Positions 12,701-27,700 of a stretch of 64,000 nt of DNA are shown here, one piece after another. The notes beneath the pieces were generated by a model. That model was not told where the DNA came from. It saw nothing but the letters and a program-made list of their open reading frames with translations, and did no database searches. The DNA comes from Harmonia axyridis. Taxonomy: Eukaryota; Arthropoda; Insecta; Coleoptera; Coccinellidae. The position numbers and the translations under genes were made by a program. Every line of letters starts with the position of its first letter. Within the stretch, counting starts at the first letter, position 1. The stretch spans positions 10,230,001 to 10,294,000 of the forward strand of contig NC_059503.1 in the NCBI RefSeq assembly GCF_914767665.1, in the 5' to 3' direction.

Positions 12701-15700
12701 ATATCGTTAACATCTTTTTCTTCCTGTCCTGATTTATCAACGTCTTCGGCAGCGAAGAAATGTATGGTAGTTTTTTTCGGCAGTTTCGTAGAACCCATAT
12801 CCTTGACCACTTCTGGTCTTATCGTTGAAGATGGCGGTATCAATTCTTTCATTATAAATAGGGGTACTTTGGTTGAAGGTATTTGGTTTTGAATACTGGC
12901 CTGTGTATGATACTTTGTTACTTCAGTTACTGTAATTGGTTTTGATGGTACAAAGTTGATTTCGCTCGTTGGTACTTCGGAATTTTGTATGGTCCCAACA
13001 GGTGTTAAAATTTGAAACTGTCCAGACTGTACAGTTGTCGTAGAAACTTCTGTAACTGGAACTATTTGTCCGTTTGGTAGTTGCACCAAAGTGGTTTTTC
13101 CAGGAGTGTTAGGTGTTAATTGGAATGCCGGTCTAGTAGGTTTAAGAATTGATGGTATCTCTACTCTATTGATTGTGGTTCTTGGCGATGTGCTGCTTTG
13201 GTCTATCTTGAATCTGTGTCCAGTAGTGCTGGTCTTGGCGGATAAAGAATTAATAAGGTTTCTGTAAAGCTGGATTTCTTTGAGATTATCCTTGGAATTC
13301 GCTTCGTATTGTACACTAGTGGGCGGGGCGTTTGGATGGAGGTGTGTTAATGGTGGAGGGTGGGCGTGAGTTATCAATACTTGAGGGTAGTGCTCGTTTG
13401 GCGGTCTAGGCACGTATTGTCTATGCCATTTGCCTTGATCGGGGCTGGAATAGAACTCATTGTGTTCGTAGCTGTGTCTTTGATTAGTCTTGATGACGAA
13501 AACGTGGCCGGGTATGCCATAGTCGAATTTTCCGTTTTTGGTGATGAATCCATCTTTCAAAGCCTTGTCCACCGGTGATATCGTGTACTCAACTTCGTAT
13601 CTGTACCCGTAATTCACATCCCTGTGTCGTATCCTCTTGACTGTCCAGAGGGCTACGAGTTGTTGTGTACCGTAAGACGTGTAGTGGTCGCATTTACCCC
13701 CGCTGCATTTTTTGTCGTTGTGACAGCCGTCGCAGTCGTTCTGGTAGGGGTCCTGGACGAATCTGAAGCCGACGGGGGTGGCGTACAGCTGACCCCTGGC
13801 TAGTATGGCTATGTCGCCGAAGACTTGGGCAGCTTGCTTGCCAGAAAAGGGGGCGTTTTGGATATAGTCTCGCAGGGAGAGATCGTCGTAGCCGTCTCGT
13901 AGCAAGGCCTGGTGGGTGGCCTCGCGAAGTCCTATCTCCCAGTCCGTTAGAGGGGGTTCGTTGCCGTGCGTCCTTGAGATCCTCACGTGGTCCTCTACGT
14001 CTCGTCTTGGGGAGATGGAGGTTACGTCGCTGATTGAATTTATCTGCAAAAATATTATATCAATTCAGTTTGTTTAGGCTTGGTATTTGAAATAATGAGC
14101 CATAAAGGAAAATTGTAAATGGTAAAATTTACAATGTTCAAAAAACAAATGAATATATCTGTGGATGGAGAATTATGTGTTTTCTCAGTCAATTTCCTTT
14201 ATTTTAGCTTGTCATTCGCATTAATAAACCTTGGTATCGTTCGAGAAAAACAAAATAATTGTTCTGTCTAAAATTTGCAATGTTTTTTTATGAAACAAAA
14301 AATGAATCTATTCATCTATGGATTAAAAATTATGTTTCTCTAATTCTGTGGCAAATCATACTTTGTAGAACAAAATAATGCTGGAATATTTCAGTTTCGC
14401 GCAGATTTCATGGTTATATTTTACTATTATATCTTGGTACTCGGAACTCTTATGTTACGGATTCATCTATACTCTCTTTTAGTGATGACGTCACACACCG
14501 CCATTTTAGTTCTCCTGTCAGTGTTCGGAATCCAAACAAACAAATTGTCATTCAAATTAGTACGTTGTCGTTGAATAAATTGGCTTATTTTAATAAATAA
14601 GATTATTTAAGGAACGATTTTACTATAAATTGATAGACAGAAGGAACGAGATTAATGCCAGTAAGTTCGAACTTGAAGTTCAACTAATAAACACGGCTTT
14701 TTACAAAATCTGGGGAATGATACAGGATTCAAACTTACTGGTATTAACCTCGTTCCTTCTGTCTATCAAGTAATACTGAAATCATTCCTCAAATACTCTT
14801 ATTGTTGAAAATAAGTCAATTCCTTCAACGACACCGTACTTATTTGAATGACAATTTATTTATTTGGATTCCGAATACTGACAGGATAACCAAAAATGGC
14901 GGTGTGTGACGTCACACTAATAGAGCGTATTATCTGTCAAATTTGTGATACAAAAAACAGTTCTGCCAACCAAAATATTTCAATGCAAAAAACACTAAAC
15001 GATATTCATGTAAATATATTCCAATAAATTCCAGTGAATTATGAAATATATTGTATGTATAATACTCGTACAGGGGGCTCATTCTTACACTCGTTCATTC
15101 AAAATCTCGCCACTTCGTGGCTGGTTTTTAAATTTTTAGCTCATGAAAAAATATCAATGCCTTCTGCAGTTGTGTTATAAATAACTATTATTCAGTTGAT
15201 TCAATTTATTTTGCCTTGATATTTGAAATAATAAACTTTGAAATAGTTCATGCACATTCAGGAAAAAAATCATGAATTCCAAAATATAAACCGAAACCAT
15301 GACCTTCAGTCACTGAGTTACAGTTCCATAAATTATTTTCTAGTAAATTGTCAAAAGTACATAGGTACAAAAATGCAAATCTCGATTTTTCAACGTTTGG
15401 AATATTATTTGTAGCTAGTTGGATTACAATTTGGCCTCGAATCAATGACAAAATGAAAAGATAGCGCATCTATAAGTTTCCTTCTTGTTTCAAAATAGTT
15501 TTGTGAAAATCTCACCCGTTGAGATATCTCCTCATACTCTGTTTCAAGCGGAGATATTCGTGGTAATCGAAACGTACTAGATTATGAAAGAATCATTGTT
15601 CTCGCTTCTTCAATTGCAAATTAATTTTCACATCTGATCCATTATTACCACCTAGTGTGATATAATTATGATTCTTGTCTATTACTTGTCGGATCAGATT

Positions 15701-18700
15701 TCCATGACTCTACAAGCGTTTGCTGGTCAAGCTCAAGGAAGCTCTTTAGACGATGGTTGAAAGATAAACATCGGATTCACTTCTTGTTTTATGCACTCGT
15801 TTTCACATTAAAACTTAGCATTTTTACCTTTGTTGCTTACAATTATGAAGTTTTTGCACAGGTGAATGAAGAATTATTGTTGATAATTCCTAGTTTATCT
15901 GAGTGTAAGCGATTTATTAAATTCAGATACAACACACAAGGTGTTAAAAATTATTAAACCGTCGTAAAATTTTACTTTTCTCGTTGAATATAAGGTTATT
16001 CAATGAATCTGCGTCCATTCTTACGAAAATAACAATAAAAATATGAAACTTTCAGAAGATTTAGAGATACCCTTGCATTGATGAAAATATTCGTACTTCC
16101 AGAAGGATATATTTTTTAATTCTGGGAGAATATTCTGTATAAATAATTGCAGATCTATCCGTATTCCTCATTGTTCTTCAGGTTACCCAATCTCGTTCTT
16201 CGTTTCATATTAAAAAAATAATTATTTTATGACGAAATTTGGATAATGAAGGTATACGGTATATCACATAACTGACACTTGTGGTGAATATTTTGAAGTT
16301 GAGCATGGATTAATCAATTGCATTTGGGTATTACCTATCGGAATTAGAGTTAAATGGAGGATTTTTGCATTTTATTCGATTACTAATGAATGATAATTAA
16401 TTTTCAGTCAAATTTCTATCAATCATACATGATTAATATGTACAATATTATCAGTTTTTGTACTTTCAGATGATATTTCTTCTATGAAAATAAATTTTTA
16501 GGTGTACATAATAGATATTAGTGCGTGTTGTTGAAATGCATCATTTTTTCAAGTAACTGCTAGGCGTTGAATTCAAATATCCTAATTTTCGAAACATCGT
16601 TACTACGAAGCAAAGCAGATTAAGAAATTATTAGGACGAATCCGATTGTAATATGTATTCAAGACCCTATTTCTAGGTCCTACTGAGTATGACATGCTTC
16701 ACCGTGCTGAAATTTTCATAGAGCGTTGAGACAAGCTGATGAAAGAAAACGCAGTTAATATATTACAGAAAAGCCTATTATTCCAACATCGATCATTCTT
16801 TTTTTAAATCTTTCAAAAATAGAACTTCTGGTTGAGCGGTTCAGAGGTATGATGAATTTGGCAGATATTGCTCATTATTTGAATATGATTTTTCTTTTTT
16901 AATTAATCTTTAAAATGAAAGATGTATCATACAAAAATTCATTTTTTGCGGCACTGATCCTTTGTTTTTTTTAACGAAAACTCTTATCAACCTAGCGTCA
17001 CGAGGCATATTTCTCGAAAAAAAAATTATGGTATGATATATTCTAACGGAGACCCCTATTTTTTGTACCGGATACATTTTTGGAAGTTAGAGTGAGAAGG
17101 CTTCAACTTTGTAGGCCTTCATTTTAGGACGTAGGTTGATATAATTTTTTTCCATATTTTAACACCTGTTTACTTTACAATGAGATAACTTTTTGTACTA
17201 CCATAGTCCATTGTCACACATTGTTGTGATATATGTGAAAATTAAACAAATATCAATGCTATTAGTTTACAATTTATGGAAATTCAATTTTCATATAACA
17301 ATTGAGTAATTCCGATAATCAAAACTTTTCCAGTCTAATTGAAATGAGTCATTTTTGATAAAGGTTGTTTGATATTGAAAAACATTTACAGAAATACTAT
17401 GATCTTTGCAATAACATATATTTTGACCATTTCATTTCTATGCATTAAAATATATTATTTTATGACAAACATTTACTGATTATTTCAACCAAAAATGAAA
17501 AATTCAAGATAAAATTCAAAAATATTTTGTTAGAAATAGTATGTTTAGGCAAAGAAATGGATATGTCAAAAAATTTATTATTGTTAGGCCTATAAAATTT
17601 CTTTAACACTCAAATGTAAGGGGTGTCCCAAATTTGATGCTAACTGAGAGCATTTCGAGAACTATAAGACTTAGAGAAAAAATCTTCAAGGATAACTGTT
17701 TCAAATATTTCGCTATATTTTGGTTTCTGTTCGAGTATTCGAAATATTCTAAAACGTTTTTTTCAGTAATTTTCATGGTTTATAGGATACTCATAACGGA
17801 TCATAGAAATTAATTACCGTTTTAGAGATATAGAGGAGAGTTGGTGTTTCAAATGGGATATATTTTTCAAAGCAGATTTTTAGCCGCAAAATTGTCGAAA
17901 AGCTTACCGTTACCGGTTGTTCAAAAATTCTTGAAATGGGACACCTTGTATATAAATATTTTTATTGCAAACAAGTAAAGAAGTATAGGGTGTCCACTTT
18001 TGAAAAAAAACAACTTTCCTCTACATCTGTAAAACGATAATTGATTTCTTTGATCTGTTATCTCAGTGAGCATAGAATTTAGGACATCTGTACTCCAAAA
18101 TCACTCTTAATGTTCACACTTTTCAGTATTCTCTTTTTGTGACAGTCTTTAATGATTGCATCTTGGTTTTCAATTAAAAATTTAAGGCAAAATTCCGAAA
18201 ATGTAAAGAGACTTTGTGCAATGATAGTTTTTCTTCAACAGAATAATTGTTAGGAATTAATACATAAATTAAGAGCAATATTATTAGGAATATCGGAAAA
18301 ATATAGTAATAGGTATGTTCAACAAAAACGATTGAAATAAAATGCATGGGCATAGTATAGTACGAACAGCAGTTACATACATAATTTACAGAAATAATCA
18401 GGCTGTAAAAGTATTTGATATAACCTGTGAAACTATTATTTTTCTACTTTTTGGCACTTTAACAACTTTTTTGTATTCGTAGAGTTAAATTTCACACGTT
18501 TATGATGTTGGAAAAAATATAATATCAATATAAGGCTACATAATTCTTTGGAATGGTTTGATGTTTTTCATATCTGATAGATCAGTGGTGAATCACTTCT
18601 GCCGGCAATTCTCAATGACTGCTCGTTGTTGTTCTTTTGCCAATAGGCGAACTACCGAAAATATAAAAATACTCAGTGACGTGGACGTTACACTGAATAG

Positions 18701-21700
18701 CGAACAAAATTGAAAAATCGCACCACATTGGATTTTTTCGTCAAAACGAAAAATTCCCTATCGGCGTCAAATCCGGACTTTCGAACAAAACTCCCATTTC
18801 TTCAGATATTTACCAACAGAAAGACGACTGGTCCAAAGGCAGGAAAGTATCCCATGTCGTCGGAACACAATGAAGGAAAAAAATATTTAAAACACCGTGC
18901 GAACCAACGTAGTTAAACCGAGAAGTCGCGCATTGAGATATAACGAAGACACTGACGTCGCATCACTCGCCGAAAGCCCGGTCTTCACTGGCGGACGGCG
19001 GGCGTCCGAGGCGACTTGATGGCTTCCTTCAGGCGTCTCGAGGAGGAGAGAGGCGGCACGCGACCGGAGGAGCGTCGCGAAGACCGGAAACGGACGCCGA
19101 TCCGGTGTGTTGGGAATCCGCGGAAGTGTCTGTGTCGCGGCGTCGCCAGTTTCGGGCGATCTTGTTGGGGAAATGAGTGCTGGGAGTGGGCGTCGGGACG
19201 TCGAGATTAGGTGGCGTCGGTCCGGTTGGGTTGTGGCGGATAGTAGTAGGGAGGGGGTGAGTTTGTTTACGTTTTGATGTGGCGCCAGTTTTCGGTTCAT
19301 TCGCATTCAAGGCCTCTTACTTTTCGGTTACAAAGAAACTGCAACAACCAGAAGGAGCTGTTAAAATTTTAAATTTTATTCGGTGGAACATTGATAGTAT
19401 GGAAAGGAGTAAATGATTGAAATTTGGAGAAAAAAACGAAGGGTTTACAAGTCTATTTCTCCTTGAGGAATACTATCCCAAGTCCGTGGGGACTGGGGTA
19501 AATTTCCAAGCCTTCTATCCATGATGTCCCAAACATGCTCCATTGGTGAAATATCCTGGGATCTTGACGGCCATGACAAAGAATCACATGGGTCGCTTCG
19601 AAAAAGTTTAAACTAAGTCTGGCAACATGAGGTCGAACATTATCTTGCATTTTCGAAGTGACCCATTTCAATTATTTGCCATGGCCGCCCGGATCCCCGA
19701 TAGTTGGCTATATATTTGGGAGTGTATAGATAATTGCGGTGGACAAACAAATTATTAACAAATTTATTGAAAAAAAATGTGAAGTCTTCGTTTTTTTTTC
19801 TCCAAATTTCAATCATTCACTCCTTGCTATACTATCTAATATTTACCAAAACAAAATTAAAATTAAAACAGTTCCTTCTGGGTGTTACAGTTTCTTTGTC
19901 AGTTTGTATATATTAAATACAAGGTACAATAGATTCTCTAGTTAACTCGAACCTCGTTATTTCGAAATCTTAGATTACTCAAATTATTTTTATTGTCACA
20001 TATTAACCACTTTATAATACACTGTATCATTAATATGCACAATAATGCAAAATTTGAAAAAACTTTTTGTTCGGTATTTGTGATTAATTGAATGGATTAC
20101 TGTGGATAAACGGACTGGCAGATGACACGCAAACTACTCGAGAGCATCAAACAGTAGTGCAAACTGTGCCATTTCGAAAGGGTCAGCCATTCGAGCAATT
20201 GTTAAATTCAAATAGCAAATACCTACTAAACCAAAATTGATTATTGATGTCGCCAAATATGATTTTCTTCTCCCCGTTAGATCACTTGAAATTAAGTCGT
20301 TCAATTTCTCCTTCAACACAAGTACATCTAGGACGCAGACTGAATGACCCTTATGGCTTTTTGATGATCTCCATCACGGCATCGAATCATTCGAATAAAC
20401 TCGCAGGAAAAAAACCAAAACGTATCAGACTCCGAAGACGTCTAGAGATTGATGTCAAGTTCCAATTGGCATTCCTGAATATCCTTCATAAAGAGCGCGA
20501 ACCGATGAACCGCGTGAAATGGATCGTAGTAGTCCTTTGATATGGAGAGTTCATCGTTTGTCATCAGATCTGCAGATATTCCGGTAATGAGACAGCAAAG
20601 TAGCGATATTTGATAGGTTCAGAAATTAATTCTTGGATTGAACTTGGCGGAAAACGTTCTGAAAGTGCACCCGAGTTTGGACGCCTAGGTGTCAGCACTG
20701 TAGATTGTCCAAAAGTGATAGTTGACAGATCAGGGAAAAGGAGCCTTTTTCGAATTTTGTTCCTTAAGACGTAACTTGAAGTTTGGATTGATTAAACTTA
20801 GATAAGATCAAATATAAATGAAAATTGGGAAAGCACTACCGTGAAGTCCGAATCTTTGGACGCCCCCTTTATTCATGTTCCAATTGGGTCCTTGGAGACC
20901 ACATAACCTATGTGCTCTCCAAGGTCGTAATTGTAGCATGATTGAAAGAACGCTCAAAATTTTCTTGATATTGAAATATTTTGAGTTCACGGTGGGCAAG
21001 GTATTGTACTTAGGTTGGCTAGTCATTTTTAGATTCTGATGATGACGACGTAATTGTCGAAAAGGTACAGGCATTATGAAGGAGGGGATATTTTAATTAT
21101 CTCTGTGCGTAATTGTTTCCAAGTCTCCCCAAGGTAGAATAAATTTTATGAACTCTTTTGAACGAGAACCTCTAACCTTATCTTTATGTACCATTAATAT
21201 AGGCCGAAGGCCGTAAAAAAAAGAGCCTATTAAACAAAACTTTTATGTTTTCCGTCGAAATCGAAATGGAAATCTTTACTTTGCTTCCGAGTCTATTGAA
21301 TGTGAAGGAAGTGTCGAGATGAAACAAATTTTTTGTATCCGATCATTTCATTGTATTTCAAGCCAATAATTTTAACAAATTCGATTTATTATCTGTCTGT
21401 CCTTAACATCCCTAATAATTATTACCCTATTTCAATGAAATTTGATATGGCTAAATTATTTGGTTCGTAGATAATCCCATACTTATTTTAGCCTTCTCAT
21501 AGGTAGAATCCTCGTTGAGCATGCGCAATCGTGAAATTGTTCGGATATACATATAGCATGCGCAAATTTATTTGGAATTTATGTTTTTCCAATGTACTTA
21601 CTGTATGGTCTGGTCATGCGCAAACGTGAACATTGCCAGCACCCCGATTATTTTGATTCTACACTTCTAATTTTGATCAAATTCGGTATAGATATTTGAA

Positions 21701-24700
21701 GTGGATATTAAGTGGCTATAATGGAATATCGGCTCTATTACGCATTCGTGAAAAGCTTCGATATTTTACGTTCTAATATCTCGATTTTAATGAAATTTAA
21801 TTTTGTATATTCAGGTTGAGATAATAGTGTTACAAGAGCGAAAATTACAAAATTATTATTTAATTCTGACAGAAGACATTGGATCCATTATATCCCATAT
21901 TTGCAAAGCTTTTAGTGTGACCGTTATTCAAAATCAAGTGATTCAATATAAATGGATCTATAACTACAATAATATTTAATACTTCTTTATAATTTCCATT
22001 TGCCTGAAACATGAATTATAATTGAGTTGTTGGGCGCATAAAACATTATGAATGTGTTCAACATTTCTATTTCAAATACTTTGTACCAAAGCAAAACACC
22101 TGAAAGGGTTTATTTATTTATCTTTCCTGAACTACTATTGATCTTACGGTCCCTACTCATCAAAATTCAAGACCTAACCTAAAAAACAACAATTGGCTGT
22201 GGCCAAAGCTGCATTGCCTCAAAAAAAAAACTCGCTCAATTAATTGGAGTGATTCCAAATTCACGAGCACCTACAAATTAGTGCTACCTCCGTTTACATC
22301 GGTTTTTTTTTACGCTTTCGTGAAGCTTCAATGCCTTCATCAGGTCTTATGGAAATCTCTACCAATTAAGTTCAAGGTCGATGGTCGTGTGAAAACAATT
22401 TGGACGAAAGATCGCGCCAATTGTTCGTCTCGTTGACACGGTTATCTCTTCTCCGAAAGGCGAGGAGAGTTCTTGAGGATTGGATATACAGTGTGGGGTA
22501 ATGAAGTGCTAATGGCAACCGTTTGAATTGAATGCGTATCTCTCATGGTTTATCTTCGGTTGCACCTTGATAGAGCAAGGTAGTCGTCTTTATGGAAGTT
22601 TACCATTGTTTTTTTTTCTTTCTTTGATTTCGCAATTTTATGTTTTACTGTTTTTCTCGGAAACGTTATAAAAAAAATTGGTTACCATTCCCACTGGATT
22701 GGTTTTCCTAAAGTGAAACACTGGTATATTTCGAGAGGTTTGAATATACCCATGAGTAACGCACACTTTTATTTAAAAGACCATGTTATGTGGCTTGTTG
22801 CACCATCTTGTTGGAACCACAGCCCTTTCTTCAATTTCACGCCAATATAATCAGTAATTATTTGGTTATACCAATGAGAATTGAAGGTTTGAGTGGTATC
22901 TTCTTCATTTTCAAAGAATTACGGACCAATCATTCCGCCAGACCAAATTACACACCATACAGTGCACTTTTTGATGTACAATCACATTAGGATTTTCACT
23001 GCCCCAAATACGACCATTTTGCTAGTCACTGAGTGAAAAATGTGCTTAGTCGCTGAAGAAAACTCCATTCGAAAGGACGGATACAATCCAGTTGCAAAAT
23101 ACGCCATAGCGTGCCGTAAGAGAGGCCCAAATTTTGTGCGCACCGAGGAATGAACACATTTGGAATTTCCTCAGCAATAACAGCAGTAATATTTTCTGTC
23201 TAGATTTCATTTTGATGATGTATGGGCTGTAATATGTCAGTTACAGATTCAATCTCTTCGAATATTTCCACTTTCTTACCAATTGTACGCTTAGATTGAC
23301 GATTATGTGGACCATAATTTGCATGAAACGTACTTATTACTGAATCATTATTTTTGTAAAAATTTCCACAATTTTCACACGTTCAGCAGTAGATAAACGA
23401 ATATTTGTCAAATGGCTAACCTTTAACTAAACATATGATGCCTCGAATGAAAGTTATGTTTGACATATATCATTGAAACAGGGCTGTGAAATTTGACCAC
23501 ATCTATAACACAGTACGAAATAAATATTAACCGTGAGTTAAGAAACTTAACACTTATTGGCAATTTTTTGATGTTTTTGGATGAATATCAACCAATATCT
23601 TGCGCCTCTTCTTCACCAATCAATATTCAAAACATAAAAATTCACTAATCAATAAAATGTTTTATTTATTTCGATCGAGCAACTTGAGCCAAATATTGAA
23701 TTATCGAAAATGGCAAGTAGCAGATTTTATGAGGATATTTTCGCCTCATTTTTTCTGACAAGTGTTATGTAATGCGTCAAGAAAATTGTCAACATAGCAG
23801 ATGGCTCCTTTTTGGGACACATCAAATCTCATTCCCGCTAAAGGCCTTTACATTATCGAAGAGTTTCGAGAAGCATTCCAATTGCATCAATTGCTACTCT
23901 TTTCTGTTACTCAACTTCGTGTCTTTATCTAGGAAGTGCAACTTCAATTGTCACCTTATACCAGTATTACGTCAATTAAAGGTATTTACGCTTGCTGGAG
24001 CAAGAACTTATCGGTTAACCATTTTGAGGTGCATAACAAGATGAGCCCGTTATCTAACTTACGAGAAAACTTGGAAAATGTTATTATCCAATATTAATTA
24101 CAGTAACAGCCTCTTCTGTCTACTTATACCATTCTTGCGATTGTTCCTATTGTTAATTATCGATCTGGAGCATGCGTAAGGTGAAAGTCCGTCAGGTTGG
24201 TATGTACGACAGAAAAAGTGAAAACAATTGATTGTCTATTGAATTTGTTTGCGGGAGTTGTTTGGAAAACTCGAAAAATGTTGAAATGTATCTACTAGCG
24301 AATTTAAATGTACTATAAAATTGAACCCCGAAAACTTTCGTACAATGGTATTTTTTGTCAGATATTTCAGCAGTAGTTCATTCATTGACAATAAAAACTA
24401 TGAAATCTCATAAATTATGGTTGTTGATGTTTGTAGAAATGTGAAATATTCTGATTGAGATGCACCAAATAGTTATTCATAATACGAGTGCAGAAGGTAT
24501 TAATATTCTTTCACGAGTTCAAAAGTTTTTCTTTTTGAATGTACGAGATGTAAAATGAGTCTTCTGTACGAGTATTATGCATTATTTTCTCTAATCTACC
24601 GTTTGGTGATTTTTACATTGAAGAATGTTGGTTGGCAGAACTGTTTTTGTATCACAAATTTGATAGATAGAAGACATAGAGTAATTAATATAGATAGAGT

Positions 24701-27700
24701 GAGTATACGCAATTTTTACATGTCCCCAACATGGTTAGATTACGTTGTCGGATTGTGATATATTTTAAAATCCACAATTTTACTATATCGTTATGAATGT
24801 ATATTATATTGAATGAAATATATTTATTTGAGTGATTGCCGATTATATATGCGAATTTGAATATTTAGAATCCGATATTTCTCTTAATTGTCGAATTTAT
24901 AATAAGCAGAATATTTATTATTTTCTGTATCTACCTGCTGGCAACTTTCGCTCTCCTAGTGTCATCGGTTTGTTTTCTGATATATTTAGGTATTCAACTA
25001 TATTTTGGGTTGATATGAAACGTTGATTCACTATGGGATATAAGAAGTGCGTTCTTTATGGAGAAACTCGCGAATTGAGTGAAATATCGTATCACTGATA
25101 TGTTTTCATTTCCGCACACTTCCTGTCAAATTTGATAGTTCATGTTGGATACAAAATTTGCTTACTGAAAATGTCATATGCTTCCTCTATCTATCTTCAT
25201 TACTCTGAGATAATAAATAAATCCGTGACAGAAGAGTTCCGAGTACCAACATATAATGATGAAAAATAACCATGAAATCTGTGTGAAGCTGAGATATTCC
25301 CGCAACGATTTTGTTCTACTTATACTAAACTAACTAAATTGAATCTAGTGAAAATCTAAATAAGGTTGTAAAACTAAGTACCAGACTGATTAGGTTGTAT
25401 ATTCAACATACCAAAATTAATGGAGATGAGGCCTTTTCCCTTTTTTTTTGACCTTATCAAATATGGTGGCCAAGAATATTTTTTTCTCTAATAATACGAA
25501 CTGCTACAATTCCTCTATCGACTCTTCGTGACGAATATTAACAGAGTTAATTATCAGAACAAGCAGTCAGAAGTTTTAATAGCTGCATAATAATGGAAAA
25601 TTGATGATCATTACCAAGCCACGGGCCGAATGAGTTTCCCATATGATTACAAGACTATTGGTCTTTCTTCGATTTAGATTTTCCTGGCTACTTAGTTCCG
25701 CGAATATGAAGTCTGGTCTGTCTTGTCAACTACAAATATCACACTATGATTTATTATTCTCCCTGTCAAGGTGGTGGTACACTATCTTTCTCAATAGGTA
25801 CTTATCACTCATTTTGATTTTGTGCAGAAATCGCTACATTGATTCTTTCAATTTTTGGAAGATAATCTTCGACTGTCAGTTTAGAATCCACTTACTAACT
25901 TTTGTTTCACATAGTTTTATTTATGATATCTAATTTTTGTTATTTCATATTAAAACAAAACACAATATAATGTTCGTTGTTTTTGTTTATATCTTGTTAA
26001 TGAGTACAATAATTCGACAATAATTGGCAAGATAAGAGGTGCAGGGATTTTTTGGTGTAAAATACATTAAATAGGGAATTTTTGGCATCCATTGAGGGAA
26101 TTTTCATTTCAAAAGGTTGGAAACACTGATCTGTTTGACGTGACTCCAATTACGAAGAGCATAGTGTCTAAACAGTTGTCTCTTTCTTAATTTCTCTTCA
26201 TGTTTCTGTTTTTATTTAATTTTATGCAATGTCATATTTATATATCTCGAAAATTTATGAAGAAAACTTCTAAAATGACTTTAAGAATTGCAGTAATAGA
26301 AAAATCCCTGAAACAAGCGTCAAAACAGCATAGGAATAGGCATGAAAATAGACACGAAGGTCTAATATGATAAGTAGTTAAGCTCTCGATTCTTTTAAAA
26401 GATATTCAAACGACGATTCTAATATTTTGAAGAATAATTTCTTTCAAAAAATCGTATAATCTAACGAATTAGTTTTTGATGAACTTAATCAGATCATTGT
26501 GATTACGATATAATATATAATATCAAAGCATATTAACATTTTCGGAATATTTACACCACAAGAGTATTCTTCTGAACTATCAGTGCATCACTGATAGTCG
26601 AATCGTGAACTCTATGAACAAAAGTGGATATATAGTTCGAGTATTATTATTATTATTACATTACCGAGTGAAAAAAATCACTTGTCATTGTTTTCGTTTC
26701 ATATGCGACATGCAACTCTAATAGCTCCACTCTTTCTTTCGCAAATCGTCATGAAAGCCGTCATTCTTTTATTTTAAGTGAAACCAAATTGGTAGTTATG
26801 CTGATACACAAATCCCAAGATTTAGTTATTAAAACCAATTACTCGCGAGCTTTCTAATGAAACAAAACATGAGTATTAGACGTTGTAGCGTGGTATGAAT
26901 ACAAAGAGAGCGCAATGGGTATGCGTTGCATAAGTTACATGAAACCAACATTGCAACAATGAAAGATGCGAAAAGGTTTCTTGGAAATTATGTACTTTTC
27001 TTATGAATGGGCTTTAATGATGCACCTGAGGATACTGGATCGTGGTGCAATGGTTAACAATTGCTCGTTATCGAAAAGTCTCTGCTTCGAATCTGTGGGT
27101 CAGGGAAGACATTTTTGTTAGGGGTGTCGATTCCACATTTTTGGAATCGTTCAAGGAATAGTTAATTATAATTCAAGTGTAAAGGGTATTCATATTCTTC
27201 CACGAGATTTTGAATTAGCCTTCTGTACGAGTATCACACATTATTTTCTCTAATTCACTGAATTTTTATTGGAATCAATGGAATATTTCCATAAATATAT
27301 AATTTTTTTTGAGAAAGAGCAATACGAATTGTTCATTTCAAACAATGAAGCATATGTCGATGAATCTCAGTATTAGAAGAGGAAATGTGAACGGGGCCTC
27401 ATAAATTTCAACGTATGACACAAAAGAACAGATAAAACCCTCAGCAAAAATTCTGTCTCCTCGTATACGTGTAGTGATTGGTTTATGTATTTTGTTTACA
27501 AAATGAGCTGATATATTTATATTGAAGGGCTTCTTCTTCATCCAAACAAAATCCTTATATCCTTCCTTTTCACTTGAATTTAGCGACGCATTAAAGCATA
27601 TGTCATTTTCAGTAAGCAAATTTTGTTCCCAACATGAACTATCAAATTTGACATATCAGTTATACGATATTTCACTTAATTTGCGAGTTTCTCCACAAAG

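Noticed and set aside
12136..13578. Plus-strand frames opposite the Ser/Thr-rich exon
   Set aside because: Shadows of a long low-complexity coding exon.
15248..15469. Minus-strand frame MRYLFILSL... as the signal-peptide exon of the nested gene
   Set aside because: The start is hydrophobic and the phase could fit, but the only in-phase donor (ATT|GTAATC) is poor and the rest of the frame is not conserved-looking.
18887..19310. Overlapping frames on both strands in the GC island as genes
   Set aside because: Open frames are expected in GC-rich sequence; no domain, no splice support, and the frames overlap each other.
27035..27115. tRNA gene
   Set aside because: A-box and B-box resemblance only; acceptor and anticodon stems do not pair convincingly.
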